Shown here: piece by piece, positions 63,898 to 64,000 of the stretch | How the letters are laid out: the number at the start of each line of letters is the position of its first letter | Position numbering within the stretch: the stretch's first letter is position 1 | Source of the DNA: Pseudideonella sakaiensis | GTDB taxonomy: Bacteria > Pseudomonadota > Gammaproteobacteria > Burkholderiales > Burkholderiaceae_C | Reading direction: 5' to 3' | NCBI RefSeq assembly: GCF_001293525.1 | Contig: NZ_BBYR01000029.1 | Span: forward strand, 24,357 to 88,356 | DNA length: 64,000 nt | Program-made: the position numbers and the translations under genes | The notes under the pieces: model-generated | The model's database searches: none | Told to the model about the DNA's origin: nothing | What the model saw: the letters and a program-made list of their open reading frames with translations, nothing else

Positions 63898-64000
63898 GGG
63901 TCGCTGCGGAGCTTGCGCTGCGGGTCGTTGCGCGGCTCCGGGCTCCGGGCTCCGGGCGTCGAGGAGGCGGCCCGGCACGTGTGGCGCGCCGCGACCTTTG

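Overview
The window is very GC-rich DNA (mostly well above 70% GC by eye) packed with short-spaced or overlapping bacterial genes. The gene content points to a Burkholderiales-type betaproteobacterium, near the Rubrivivax/Leptothrix/Sphaerotilaceae group. The main clues are a paired CphA'/CphA cyanophycin locus, a Bug-type tricarboxylate-transporter binding protein, a leucine/isovalerate (liu) operon and exosortase-A-associated EPS genes. The genus assignment is inference.

Layout. 1-3339: the tail of an acyl-CoA dehydrogenase, then trkA-trkH potassium uptake. 3348-12301: a liu-type leucine-catabolism operon (both methylcrotonyl-CoA carboxylase subunits, methylglutaconyl-CoA hydratase, HMG-CoA lyase, an acyl-CoA dehydrogenase and a DUF4126 membrane protein), followed by a tail of YbaK-like, DUF1289 and chromene-carboxylate-isomerase-like genes. 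A readable promoter and an 18-bp perfect palindrome precede it. 12528-14700: an MFS transporter with a large insert, a 50-residue membrane protein and a hairpin terminator. 14725-22704: a cyanophycin locus, with DUF1854 and an ABC exporter on the minus strand facing CphA' and CphA on the plus strand.

22714-30450: the most unusual block. On the minus strand are DUF1839, a SerRS-like amino acid:[carrier protein] ligase and a divergent acyl-CoA dehydrogenase. On the plus strand are an alpha/beta hydrolase, a phosphopantetheinyl transferase, an acyl carrier protein and a GH2-type glycoside hydrolase, joined by 4-bp stop/start overlaps. Together they look like a small aminoacyl-S-carrier-protein pathway whose product I cannot name.

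30546-55523: an exopolysaccharide region. The plus-strand operon carries a glycosyltransferase, a Wza-like export lipoprotein, a Wzz-like chain-length protein, a BY-kinase-like ATPase, a Wzy-like ligase/polymerase, a Wzx flippase, more glycosyltransferases, two hexapeptide acetyltransferases, two secreted glycoside hydrolases and a double alpha/beta hydrolase. It converges on a minus-strand operon with a third acetyltransferase, an ACP, an acyl-CoA ligase, a PLP decarboxylase (the exosortase-A-associated trio), a second flippase and a DUF418 membrane protein. No exosortase and no initiating phosphoglycosyltransferase are visible.

55584-57223: a lower-GC toxin-antitoxin-like pair (DUF4411 PIN-like protein plus HTH/ImmA-IrrE protease). 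57474-63858: malonate use, with malonyl-CoA synthetase, an enoyl-CoA hydratase homolog, a Bug binding protein, malonyl-CoA decarboxylase and a GntR/FCD regulator, interrupted by a plus-strand DUF3597 gene and a double-hairpin repeat. No gene-free stretch exceeds about 300 bases; the longest are 57224-57473 and 12302-12527, where I see nothing convincing beyond the ribosome binding site of the MFS gene. I saw no tRNA, rRNA, CRISPR or insertion sequence.
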